DNA of 37,702 nucleotides, taken from contig JANMDR010000239.1 in assembly GCA_031376425.1 (NCBI GenBank), positions 1 to 37,702 on the forward strand. The letters run 5' to 3'. A program made the position numbers and the translations under genes. The notes beneath the pieces are model-generated. The model made no database searches. It saw only the letters and a program-made list of their open reading frames with translations, and was not told where the DNA came from. The stretch is from JANMDR01 sp031376425 (GTDB lineage: Bacteria > Pseudomonadota > Gammaproteobacteria > Burkholderiales > Usitatibacteraceae). Shown piece after piece: positions 24,426 to 31,997 of this stretch. Numbering within the stretch: the first letter of the stretch is position 1; every line of letters starts with the position of its first letter.

Positions 24426-25265
24426 TCACTTTGCCTTAAACCGCTTTAATGTTCGCGTTTGCTCCGGACCGTCTCCTAGCTTATATGCGAATGAAGCAAG
24501 CAGTTCTACCGTTGCCGCATTAGATTCACGCGTATCACTGCTAAATATAAATGCAAGTGCCGCCTTGCCAACGGTAATGAGCTTGGTCGGGCCAGCGGGT
24601 GGTGAGGTTGCGCCGGGCGGTTTGCTTGTTTGCCACACATCTACTGGGCGGGTGTAATTATGCTGCTCCCAAACCGGCTGAAACACATACCAGGCGGGCT
24701 TCCCGTCCACTGTGTAAGTCATCCACGCTGCCATTGTGTTGCTGGCACCATCCTGCCAAATAAATAACCCCCAACCAGAATCAGCCTCGTCCCACCATTG
24801 CCCAGAATAGTCAAGCGTGGGGTTAGCGCGCGTAGCTTTCGTTCGACCATCGGTGACTTTGAAAGGGAATTTGTTGAGCTCGGTCGGGGTAGGGTTAGAA
24901 GTAGAGGCGAACGGGCAAGGCGGCCCTTCCGTGGTCGTCGTCAAAGTATAGTCACCCGGAAGCAGGCGTCCAAGGTCTACTAAATCAATATAGCGATTAG
25001 GCGATGGCAGTGTAAATTGATCGGGAAATGTCCATGCGCTAAAGGCAATGGTGATGTTGTTATTTGCCACGGAAACACTATGATACGGTGGTTGCCGCCC
25101 ACAATTCGGTGTTGTAATAGCTCGAACATAGGAGATATTTTCAGCCGAGTTTGGATTGCTTGGAATAATCGCAGACCCTCGGAATTCAGTTTGCGCGTGA
25201 ACGGTCGTGCTGCAAACTTGACTTATGAGGAACACGAAGGTCGCCATGCTGTAATTGATTTTCAT
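24426..25265 (-). CDS. Secreted protein of unknown function, paralogue B
   Basis: Paralogue of the 23314-24159 product. From ATG 25265 (AAAGGG six bases upstream) it has 279 residues with a signal peptide (about 1-25, cleaving after VHAQ). It shares GSAIIPSNPNSAENISYVRA near the N terminus, LPGDYTLT, KFPFKVT, then YSGQWWDE, GWGLFIWQD, PAWYVFQP, VWQTSKPPG and the FKAK end. The C-terminal halves are about 60% identical by eye; the N-terminal halves have diverged more. Two Cys pairs may form disulfides. I assign no function. The broken subtilase gene lies just upstream, on the same strand. Confidence 0.75.
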   Translation of the reverse strand: MKINYSMATFVFLISQVCSTTVHAQTEFRGSAIIPSNPNSAENISYVRAITTPNCGRQPPYHSVSVANNNITIAFSAWTFPDQFTLPSPNRYIDLVDLGRLLPGDYTLTTTTEGPPCPFASTSNPTPTELNKFPFKVTDGRTKATRANPTLDYSGQWWDEADSGWGLFIWQDGASNTMAAWMTYTVDGKPAWYVFQPVWEQHNYTRPVDVWQTSKPPGATSPPAGPTKLITVGKAALAFIFSSDTRESNAATVELLASFAYKLGDGPEQTRTLKRFKAK

Positions 25266-25285
25266 TTGAACCCTTTGATAATATG

Positions 25286-25314
25286 CCCGCAACTCGGGTG
25301 CGGCGAGTTGCGGG
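25286..25314 (-). terminator. Hairpin between subtilase and paralogue B
   Basis: CCCGCAACTC (25286-25295) and GAGTTGCGGG (25305-25314) form a perfect 10-bp stem with a 9-nt loop, eight bases after the subtilase stop. No T-run follows on the minus strand, so it may act as an RNA-stabilising hairpin, a weak terminator or a regulatory site. Confidence 0.4.
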
Positions 25315-25321
25315 TCGCTAC

Positions 25322-26920
25322 TTAATAGTTTGTGTTAAGGACAGGCATATAAACAGCGGTACCTAAAATATCGATACCTCTATAAGAAAGCTTCGCGCGT
25401 ACTGCTTGCTCCAAGGTGCTTGATGTATGGCCATTAGGATTTTGCTCTAGGAGTATCGCGGCAAACCCAGCCACATGTGGCGCGGCCATCGAGGTTCCCG
25501 ACAGTGCTCGCTTAGAATTGCCACTCCATGTTGACACTATATCCTTGCTGGGCGCCCACATTTCTACACACGAGCCATAGTTGGATCCTTGTTCGATGCT
25601 AGTTAAACCGTTAACTACATTTTGGTAACCGCCGTTATTGTTTGAATCTGGGGTAACGGGCTGTCCCAGATCATTTAGCCCGCCAACCACAATAATTCCA
25701 TCATATGGACTCGGTGCATTGTAGGCTTTATCACATGCGTTTACGAAGTCATTACCAGCGGATTGCACAATCAAACTACCTGGATACAAATATCCAGATT
25801 GTCCGTTTTTAGGGGCAATCCATCGCGGCGTAGCGACAGATTGCATAAAAGTTGCTGTAATCCCTGATCCCACCATGTAGGTCGAATTGCTATTCATAGA
25901 CAAATTCACCACTGCTGTTTTTTGACTGAGTGCGGTTTGGCGGTAAACGTATTCAAATGCTTTTATAATTCCTGAGAGTGAAGGTGCGCCTAAATACACG
26001 AACGGATCCGATCCACCGGAGCAATCTCCAAGTCCGCCATACGGTGTGGCGTAGTAATAACCGTTGAATGGCCCATCATAGTTGTATTCGGCTGTCGCAA
26101 TTGAAACAATATTTACCCCAGGCAGCATTCCAAGTGTGCCAGACGCATTGTTTTGTGCGCCGATTATGCCAGCAACATGGGTCGCGTGAGGCCAGCAGCC
26201 AATAGGATTGTTGATGGGCGGCCCGGGACGGAATTTATCATATTGTTTCCGTGCAATTGGGTGCTCGGGTTGATGCTGGGTAAGTCAGAGTGGCCTTGAA
26301 CGCCTAGGTCAATCACATAAACCGTTGCGGAGCCGTTAGAAGGGTTAGGGTAAGCATTGCCCACAGCGGAAAGACCCCACGAGCGTGTTTGAGTGCCAGG
26401 ACCAATCGTATCAACCCATTGAGATGATGTTTTTTCATAACGGTCTTCAGTCATGGAAATTACATTTTTGTCTTTAGCAAGATCCTTTGCCTGCTTTTCT
26501 GTTAGATATGCTGTAAAGGTAGGAACGGCAAGGCTGGTGGTCGAGAGAACTACGAGCTCACTGCTTTTGGATTTGGCCAAGGCATTGATGTACTCGGCGC
26601 TGCGCGTAGATTTCCAATCGAGCGCGTCTTTTGCATCTTTAAACTTTGTGATTGACTCGGCCAGCTCAATATCTTCGAGCAGAACGATATAGCGGATTCG
26701 GCCTTGCGCATCTTTAATCGGTTGATCGGCTTTGAACCACTTACCGACATCGCTGGCGGGTGCGGCGTATGCGTTAGCGCAGATACCGCCCACGGCTACA
26801 ATGGCGGCGGTAATACTGATCGATAGTGTTTTAGCGAAAAATGTGCGCAGGGGACGCTGTGCTGGTTTAACGGACGATGCTAGATCATGGGGGGGTAAAA
26901 TCTGTGGACGGAGTTGTCAT
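25322..26920 (-). pseudogene. Secreted subtilisin-like serine protease (S8) with two apparent frameshifts
   Basis: Joined across frames this is a complete subtilase. It has a signal peptide ending near ANAYAAP, an I9-type propeptide (IRYIVLLEDIEL to ISMTEDR), then catalytic Asp in VIDLGVQGH, His in HATHVAG (26168-26188), Asn in QSAGND and Ser in SGTSMAAPHVAG. The Asp lies in the frame 26164-26793, while His, Asn and Ser lie in another frame that ends at 25322, so one shift falls between 26164 and about 26286. The only in-frame start for the first part is GTG 26793, inside the signal peptide. A better N terminus begins at ATG 26920 if the run of seven C (minus strand, 26889-26895) is read as six. 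It could be a decaying gene, a phase-variable gene or sequencing error. Confidence 0.75.
26889..26895. repeat. Seven-G homopolymer at the likely subtilase frameshift
   Basis: A run of seven G (C on the coding minus strand) lies about ten codons into the extended subtilase frame. Reading it as six joins ATG 26920 to a normal signal peptide; seven breaks the frame. Such tracts can vary in length by slippage. Confidence 0.6.
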
Positions 26921-27442
26921 GTTTTCGATTTTCAAAGTGATGAAATGCGTTGGATAAAATATCAAATTGCCGTAGCTGAAGTGCTGCGACAAAGCCATAG
27001 TACACTCAATCAAGAAATTTACAATGTTTAATTTATTAAAAAAATTATTTAAATATAACACTAAAAATTTATCGTGTCAAATTTATGACATTGCGTGGGT
27101 TTACTACAAACATGGTGTAAACGTGCGCCGTAAGGTATGTGTTATAGACCTCAAATCCGTTGCGCGGTTCCAAATTTGTTGCGCAATTTCGCATCTTCCG
27201 TGGTTTCGCTTCGATATTGCTGCGAATATAGCAATAGTTGGCACCGACAATGAATGACGAAATAATGCTGAAACTACATGCGATTAAAGCCGCCTTGACT
27301 GTAGCGCAGAACATGGGTGCCGCGTTCCTGTTCAACGAGATTCAGCGTGAAGAAACAATGCTTGTGGAGGCTAGCACTAAACTCGTGCCGTCCCGTAACT
27401 CGCCCCACTCCGCGTACGATGGGGCAAAGAGTGCGCTCGACA
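26921..27442. other. AT-rich gap with no confident gene
   Basis: This 522-bp stretch is richer in A and T than its neighbours, especially 27020-27075. Two overlapping plus-strand frames exist: 27024-27257 (77 codons) and 27250-27534 (94 codons, listed separately). Neither resembles a family I know and neither has a strong ribosome site. The stretch probably contains the promoter of the minus-strand subtilase gene at its left end and may be the scar of lost genes. Confidence 0.5.
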
Positions 27443-27534
27443 TTACGCTAAAAAATGCCCCCGCAACAACCCCGTCACCGCCGCTGGTGCTTCCGCCATC
27501 ATTGCATGCCCAACATTTTCGATTTGCGAAATAG
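27250..27534 (+). CDS. Doubtful small ORF, 94 aa
   Basis: The N-terminal half looks like amphipathic helix (NDEIMLKLHAIKAALTVAQN, then FNEIQREE), while the C-terminal third overlaps the end of the convergent hydrolase gene by 92 bases and is Pro-rich. It starts inside the preceding small frame (27024-27257), overlapping it by eight bases. No ribosome site and no known family. It may be the remnant of a longer gene or chance. Confidence 0.2.
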   Translation: MNDEIMLKLHAIKAALTVAQNMGAAFLFNEIQREETMLVEASTKLVPSRNSPHSAYDGAKSALDITLKNAPATTPSPPLVLPPSLHAQHFRFAK

Positions 27535-28237
27535 TGGCATTTCCAAGTTGTGAAGCTAGTAAATTAGCGGCTTTCCAAGGGGTCATTAAATCTTTGTCGC
27601 CTGCAATAATCAGCGTTTTATGATTTAGCGCTTTTAGTTCAGGTTCCGTCAAACTAAATTTTCCGCAGGCTGATAAATCATTGTGGAGCGCGCCGGGTTG
27701 GCTGCGTTCTAGTAGGCGTTTGTAGCTGCCGTGTAGGCTTGTACCCGGTTGTGGGCTTGCGTGTAAGCGGGTGCTGGCGGCGTGTCCCCAGATGTTGAGC
27801 ATATCAATAGCATCACTGGGGCGGTTGGCGGCGGCTTCTAGCAGGGTATCGGAAACTGGCATGGGCAAGCACGCGCCGATTAGCGCGAGTTTGCTTACGC
27901 GGTGCGGTGCGCTGTGTGCCACATACAAGCTTATGAGTGCACCCATGCTGTGGCCGACTACGTGCGCATTGGCGAGGCTTGCGGCATCTAAAAAATCGAC
28001 CACCCATGCGGCGTATTCTTCAACGGTCGCGCAACATTTTCCTGTGCTTAAGCCGTGGCCGGGTAAATCGAGCGCGAAGGCGTTGAACCCGTGATAAGCG
28101 AAGGCGCGCGCCTGCATTTGCCACACGCTATGGTCGTTGGCCGCGCCGTGGATAAAGATGATGTTTGGTTTTGCGGCGTCAAATGGACGATTCGCGGTGT
28201 AAGCATAGGCATTTTTTTGTTGCACAATGAGCTTCAT
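27443..28237 (-). CDS. Alpha/beta hydrolase coupled to metY
   Basis: A 264-residue hydrolase with the oxyanion segment FIHGAANDHSVW, DLPGHGLS, the nucleophile Ser in GHSMGAL, the acid in AGDKDLMTP and the His in ENVGHAMM. Its ATG overlaps the metY stop as ATGA, so the two are translated together. It is far shorter than homoserine O-acetyltransferase (MetX) and lacks its extra lid, so it is not the enzyme supplying the MetY substrate. The substrate is unknown. Confidence 0.85.
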   Translation of the reverse strand: MKLIVQQKNAYAYTANRPFDAAKPNIIFIHGAANDHSVWQMQARAFAYHGFNAFALDLPGHGLSTGKCCATVEEYAAWVVDFLDAASLANAHVVGHSMGALISLYVAHSAPHRVSKLALIGACLPMPVSDTLLEAAANRPSDAIDMLNIWGHAASTRLHASPQPGTSLHGSYKRLLERSQPGALHNDLSACGKFSLTEPELKALNHKTLIIAGDKDLMTPWKAANLLASQLGNATISQIENVGHAMMAEAPAAVTGLLRGHFLA

Positions 28238-29550
28238 TTTTTTGCTCCCGCTGCTTTGTTTGCCGCATATAGCGCTTTAGATAAATCTTCCAAAATATCG
28301 TCAATATGTTCTATGCCAATAGATAGCCTGATCGTTCCGGCACCAATACCGGCAGCCTTTAGTGCGGCTTCGTCCATTCTAAAATGCGTGGTGCTGGCGG
28401 GGTGAATCACGAGCGATTTCGCATCGCCAATATTGGCGAGGTGCGAAAATAAACTGAGCTTTTCAATAAACACTTTGCCGCCCGCACGGCCACTCTTAAG
28501 ATCAAAACTGACTACCGCACCGACACCATTGGGCAGCAGTTTTTTAGCGGTTTCAAAATCAGGATGGTCAGGTAACTCTGGGTAGCAAACGTGCGCAACC
28601 GCGTCATGGGTGCTTAAAAATTTAACGACCGCGCGGGCGTTATTAATATGCCTTGGCATCCGCAGGTGCAGGGTTTCTAAGCCTTGCAAAATTTGGAAGG
28701 CGGTCATGGCTGGCATGCAAGCGCCGAAGTCACGCAGGCCTTCGCGACGCGCCCGCAGCGCTACCGGTGCTACCGTTGATTCTTCGCTCATAATCATGCC
28801 GTGAAAGCCGTCATACGGGGCGTTCAGCGTGGGGAAGCGCTCACCTGCAGCATGAAAATCAAAGTTTCCACCATCAATCAACACGCCACCAATAACAGTG
28901 CCGTGACCGGATAAAAACTTCGTGGCCGAATGCATCACCAATGCAGCACCTTGGGCAACGGGTTGTGACAGCATGGGGGTGGTGAGTGTGGCATCCACTA
29001 ATAAGGGGATGTGCTGCGCCCGACCAAGCGTGGCAATAGCAGGAATATCTAGTACGTCTAAGCCCGGATTGCCAACCGTTTCGCCAAAAAATAAACGGGT
29101 AGAAGGGCGAATGGCGGCTTGCCACGCGTTGATGTCGCGCGGATCAACAAACGTGGTTTCAATGCCAAAACGGGGCAGGGTGTAGTGCAGCAAATTATGC
29201 GAACCGCCATAGAGCGCACGGCTCGCCACAATATGTCCGCCAACACCCATGAGCGTGCAAATGGCTAAATGTAATGCCGCTTGTCCGCTGGCAGTGGCAA
29301 CAGCGGCAACGCCGCCTTCTATTGCTGCCATCCGTTCTTCAAACACCGCTACCGTGGGGTTGGATATCCGCGAATATACATGGCCCGGCTGTTCTAAGTT
29401 GAACAGGGCGGCGGCGGAATCGCTATCGGCAAAACAAAAGGCTGCTGTTTGATAAATCGGCACAGCACGGGCACCAGTGGTGGGGTCGGGCGCTTGGCCG
29501 GCATGCACGGCTTGGGTGTTGATGTGCGGGTAAAGGGATTTTTGCGCCAT
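28234..29550 (-). CDS. metY: O-acetylhomoserine sulfhydrylase
   Basis: This PLP enzyme of the Cys/Met-metabolism family makes homocysteine from O-acetylhomoserine and sulfide. The 438-residue length, the INTQAVHAGQAPDPTTGARAVPIYQT start, YSRISNPT, the HSATKFLSGHG motif with the PLP-binding Lys, and the IGDAKSLVIHPASTTH segment fit MetY better than MetZ or MetB. ATG 29550 follows an AAGG site and begins the conserved protein; the upstream ATG 29589 adds an unlike segment. The alpha/beta hydrolase gene overlaps its stop. Confidence 0.92.
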   Translation of the reverse strand: MAQKSLYPHINTQAVHAGQAPDPTTGARAVPIYQTAAFCFADSDSAAALFNLEQPGHVYSRISNPTVAVFEERMAAIEGGVAAVATASGQAALHLAICTLMGVGGHIVASRALYGGSHNLLHYTLPRFGIETTFVDPRDINAWQAAIRPSTRLFFGETVGNPGLDVLDIPAIATLGRAQHIPLLVDATLTTPMLSQPVAQGAALVMHSATKFLSGHGTVIGGVLIDGGNFDFHAAGERFPTLNAPYDGFHGMIMSEESTVAPVALRARREGLRDFGACMPAMTAFQILQGLETLHLRMPRHINNARAVVKFLSTHDAVAHVCYPELPDHPDFETAKKLLPNGVGAVVSFDLKSGRAGGKVFIEKLSLFSHLANIGDAKSLVIHPASTTHFRMDEAALKAAGIGAGTIRLSIGIEHIDDILEDLSKALYAANKAAGAKK

Positions 29551-29880
29551 GGATTCGCCTTGAAAAAGTGAGTGACAAGTAAGGGACAAGTGAGGGGCAG
29601 GGGAAGATTATGCTACGCAAAGTGCTTTTAGCGATGGAAGAAATTGGATTTCGCCATGCCAAATTAGGGTAAAAGTTTGCAATTGCTGCATTTATTTTAG
29701 CTAAAAATCCAATATATTCAACATTTTAGCCGCTAAACTTCAGTTTTTACTTAAAGAAGCTTGCATCCTACAGCCAGTTTGCTATTGTTCTACCCTGCCC
29801 AAATTTTCAGCGGCGTTGTTGTTGCTGTATTGAATTTCCTATTTTTGTGCACTTTTTCGCGTTATGCGCGTTAGGATTCT
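29551..29880. other. Divergent intergenic region between metY and pbpG
   Basis: No gene was found in these 330 bp. Left of centre, GACAAGT recurs at short distance (29572-29590) in a G-rich stretch just upstream of metY. The right part is AT-rich and holds a candidate promoter for pbpG (29761-29788). No terminator, repeat array or RNA motif was recognised. Confidence 0.55.
29761..29788 (+). promoter_or_regulatory. Candidate sigma-70 promoter for pbpG
   Basis: TTGCAT (29761-29766) and TATTGT (29783-29788) are separated by 16 bp. Each matches the consensus at four of six positions. It lies 92 bp before the pbpG start. The match is modest and made by eye. Confidence 0.3.
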
Positions 29881-30882
29881 ATGACAAAATTTTTCTCGCT
29901 ATATAAATTGCGTGCGGTGGTGCTTTCCGTTGCTGGCGCTTTTGCGTGCGTGTTGGTGTTGCAGCCAGTTGATGCATTGGCTGTTGCTGCTAAAAAACCG
30001 ACCGCAAAGCAATCGACTAAAACCACACAAAAATCGAACCCAAAACTTAAAAAAGTAGCGCGTGTAGTGCGTGCGCCTGCTGTGCCCGATTTAGGTAAAG
30101 ACGGCGGCCCCAATTTATTGTCTCATGCCGCAGTGGTATACGACGCGCTAACGGGTCGCTCGCTTTATGCAAAAAATGCCGACAACGCTATGCCCATTGC
30201 CAGTATTACCAAGCTGATGACGGCAATGGTCGTGCTTGATGCTAAACAGAGTTTAGATGAAGCAATCGTTATTTCTGAAGCCGATATCGATACCTTAAAA
30301 TCATCACGCTCACGCCTACCTATCGGCTCTACATTCCGTCGTGAAGATTTAATGCGCCTAGCTTTGATGGCGTCGGACAACCGTGCAGCAGCGGCTTTAG
30401 GCCGTACCTACCCTGGCGGATCGGTCGCGTTTGTAACGGCAATGAACACCAAGGCACAAAGCATTCGCCTAACGCAGGCGCATTTTGTTGACCCCACCGG
30501 TTTGGCACCGGGAAACGTAGCTAGCCCGCAAGACTTAGCGGTGTTAGTAGCGGCGGCATCGGAATATAAAATGATTCGCGAATTTTCCACCACACCAGAA
30601 TTACACGTTACTCTGCCTGACAGTGGCAAGCAGATCGGCTTTAACAATACCAACTCGCTAGTGAAATCCGAAGGCTGGAATATTGGTTTATCAAAAACCG
30701 GCTTCATTAATGAAGCCGGTAAATGCTTAGTCATGCAGGCCACCATTAACAATAATCCAGTAGTTATCGTGCTGCTTGATTCATGGGGCCGGCTAACGCG
30801 CATTGGTGATGCAAACCGCGTTAAGAAATGGCTGGAAACGGCCAAGGTTTCGCCTTATGGCGTGGTTAAGGCTGTAGGTTAA
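29881..30882 (+). CDS. pbpG: D-alanyl-D-alanine endopeptidase (penicillin-binding protein 7 type)
   Basis: PbpG is a periplasmic low-molecular-weight PBP that cuts cross-links in peptidoglycan. The 333-residue protein has a signal peptide (about 1-36), a Lys-rich linker (about 38-65), the SxxK motif SITK at 108-111, the SDN motif (MASDNRAA) and the KTG motif (LSKTGFIN) in normal order. The C terminus ends soon after KVSPYG, without the membrane-binding C-terminal domain of PBP5. It starts at ATG 29881, divergent from metY. Confidence 0.92.
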   Translation: MTKFFSLYKLRAVVLSVAGAFACVLVLQPVDALAVAAKKPTAKQSTKTTQKSNPKLKKVARVVRAPAVPDLGKDGGPNLLSHAAVVYDALTGRSLYAKNADNAMPIASITKLMTAMVVLDAKQSLDEAIVISEADIDTLKSSRSRLPIGSTFRREDLMRLALMASDNRAAAALGRTYPGGSVAFVTAMNTKAQSIRLTQAHFVDPTGLAPGNVASPQDLAVLVAAASEYKMIREFSTTPELHVTLPDSGKQIGFNNTNSLVKSEGWNIGLSKTGFINEAGKCLVMQATINNNPVVIVLLDSWGRLTRIGDANRVKKWLETAKVSPYGVVKAVG

Positions 30883-30903
30883 GGCTGTAGGTTAAAGTTG
30901 TAA
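30865..30903. repeat. 13-bp tandem duplication across the pbpG stop
   Basis: GTTAAGGCTGTAG occurs at 30865-30877 and again at 30878-30890, with a third diverged copy at 30891-30903. The pbpG stop TAA lies in the second copy, so the duplication falls at the very end of the gene and adds no residues of note. Confidence 0.6.
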
Positions 30904-31027
30904 GCTAAAGCGGCTCACCCCAGTTTATTGGTGCCGCGCAATTGAAGTAACAAGTGAATCGGGAACTTTCTAAGCTGATTTGTTGTCTCTAAAGATATTA
31001 AAATCAATCCTGTGCTATGTTATTGAA

Positions 31028-31471
31028 ATGAAGTTCCCTTCCCCATTTAGAATCGTTCTATGGCTGCTACTATTGGCGCTGCCTGCGCACGCTGTAGCCG
31101 CGACTTCTATGGGGTACTGCGTGCGTATGAACCGCGTTGCGGTGTCTAACACGGTTGCACCACAGCAGATCGAGAAGGCTGAACAGACCATGGCAAGCGA
31201 TGATGCCATGCCCGATTGCCACGGTGCGATGGTAAAAAAGCTGAGTGCATCAGAAGATGCAGGCGGTGATGGCAAACTTACTAAGTTGCCCACGGCTAAT
31301 GGTAAATGTAGCGCTTGCGATTCCTGTTGCTATGCGGTGGCTGCTGTTGGCGGCATCGTCGCGCAAACCTTTGCGCTGCCTAATCAAACTACGCAATTTA
31401 ATTTTGTAAGCAGTGCTATTACCTTCATTACCGGTGGTTTAGAGCGACCACCCAAACACCTATACCTCTAG
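31028..31471 (+). CDS. Small secreted Cys/His protein of a copper cluster
   Basis: From ATG 31028 the protein has 147 residues with a signal peptide (about 1-25). Potential metal ligands are MPDCHGAM and the CSACDSCC group, and it ends in GLERPPKHLYL. Small secreted proteins of this look, with a Cys-rich centre and a GLERPP ending, often head copper-resistance clusters in Burkholderiales; that is from memory of the group, not a search. It may bind or sense copper in the periplasm. It probably leads the transcript that runs to 36751. Confidence 0.65.
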   Translation: MKFPSPFRIVLWLLLLALPAHAVAATSMGYCVRMNRVAVSNTVAPQQIEKAEQTMASDDAMPDCHGAMVKKLSASEDAGGDGKLTKLPTANGKCSACDSCCYAVAAVGGIVAQTFALPNQTTQFNFVSSAITFITGGLERPPKHLYL

Positions 31472-31592
31472 GTTAAACAAAGCCGTGCCACCATTCGGTG
31501 CGCACATTTTGTAATTCGCATGACGCGTCTGCATTTTATTTATGGCATCGCCATAGTAATAAATTTGCGTCTGCGCTGTTGTTGAGGGTTTT

Positions 31593-31997
31593 ATGAATTC
31601 AAAAATCAAAGTCTGCTACCCAAAATTGGGTGAGGCGGCGCTATTCGCCATTGGGTTAACTCTGGCAGTTAGTAGTGCGCAAAATAGTTACGCGAATCAA
31701 GCGCCAGAAATAATCATTGCGCCAGTTGCCGCGCTGTCTTATCGTTCCGTATTTTCTGACTATAAAAGATTAGAAAACTTTACCGAACCAAAACCTACGG
31801 CTTGGAAACTTGCCAATGATAAGGTAGAAAAAATTGGTGGCTGGCGTGAGTATGCCAAAGAAGCAGCATCACCCCAAGCACCACCGCTAGCGGTTCCGTC
31901 GGTAGCAACCCCATCGCCTGCTGCGGCATCTCCGACACTTCCAACACCAAAGCCGCCCGCGCCCGCCATGCACCAACATCAAGGGAAGCAGCCATGA
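31593..31997 (+). CDS. Small periplasmic protein of unknown function in copper cluster
   Basis: A 134-residue protein with a signal peptide (about 1-35, cleaving near SYA), a conserved-looking core (LSYRSVFSDYKRL, then WKLANDKVEKIGGWREYAKEA) and a Pro/Ala-rich tail ending in MHQHQ. The core is of a type I associate with the gene directly before a TolC-like channel in betaproteobacterial copper clusters. It overlaps the next gene by ATGA, and GAGGG precedes its ATG. It may assist the channel; no enzymatic motif is visible. Confidence 0.65.
   Translation: MNSKIKVCYPKLGEAALFAIGLTLAVSSAQNSYANQAPEIIIAPVAALSYRSVFSDYKRLENFTEPKPTAWKLANDKVEKIGGWREYAKEAASPQAPPLAVPSVATPSPAAASPTLPTPKPPAPAMHQHQGKQP

Noticed and set aside
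30909..30937. Terminator after pbpG
   Set aside because: The stem has a bulge and no T-run follows, so support is too weak to list.
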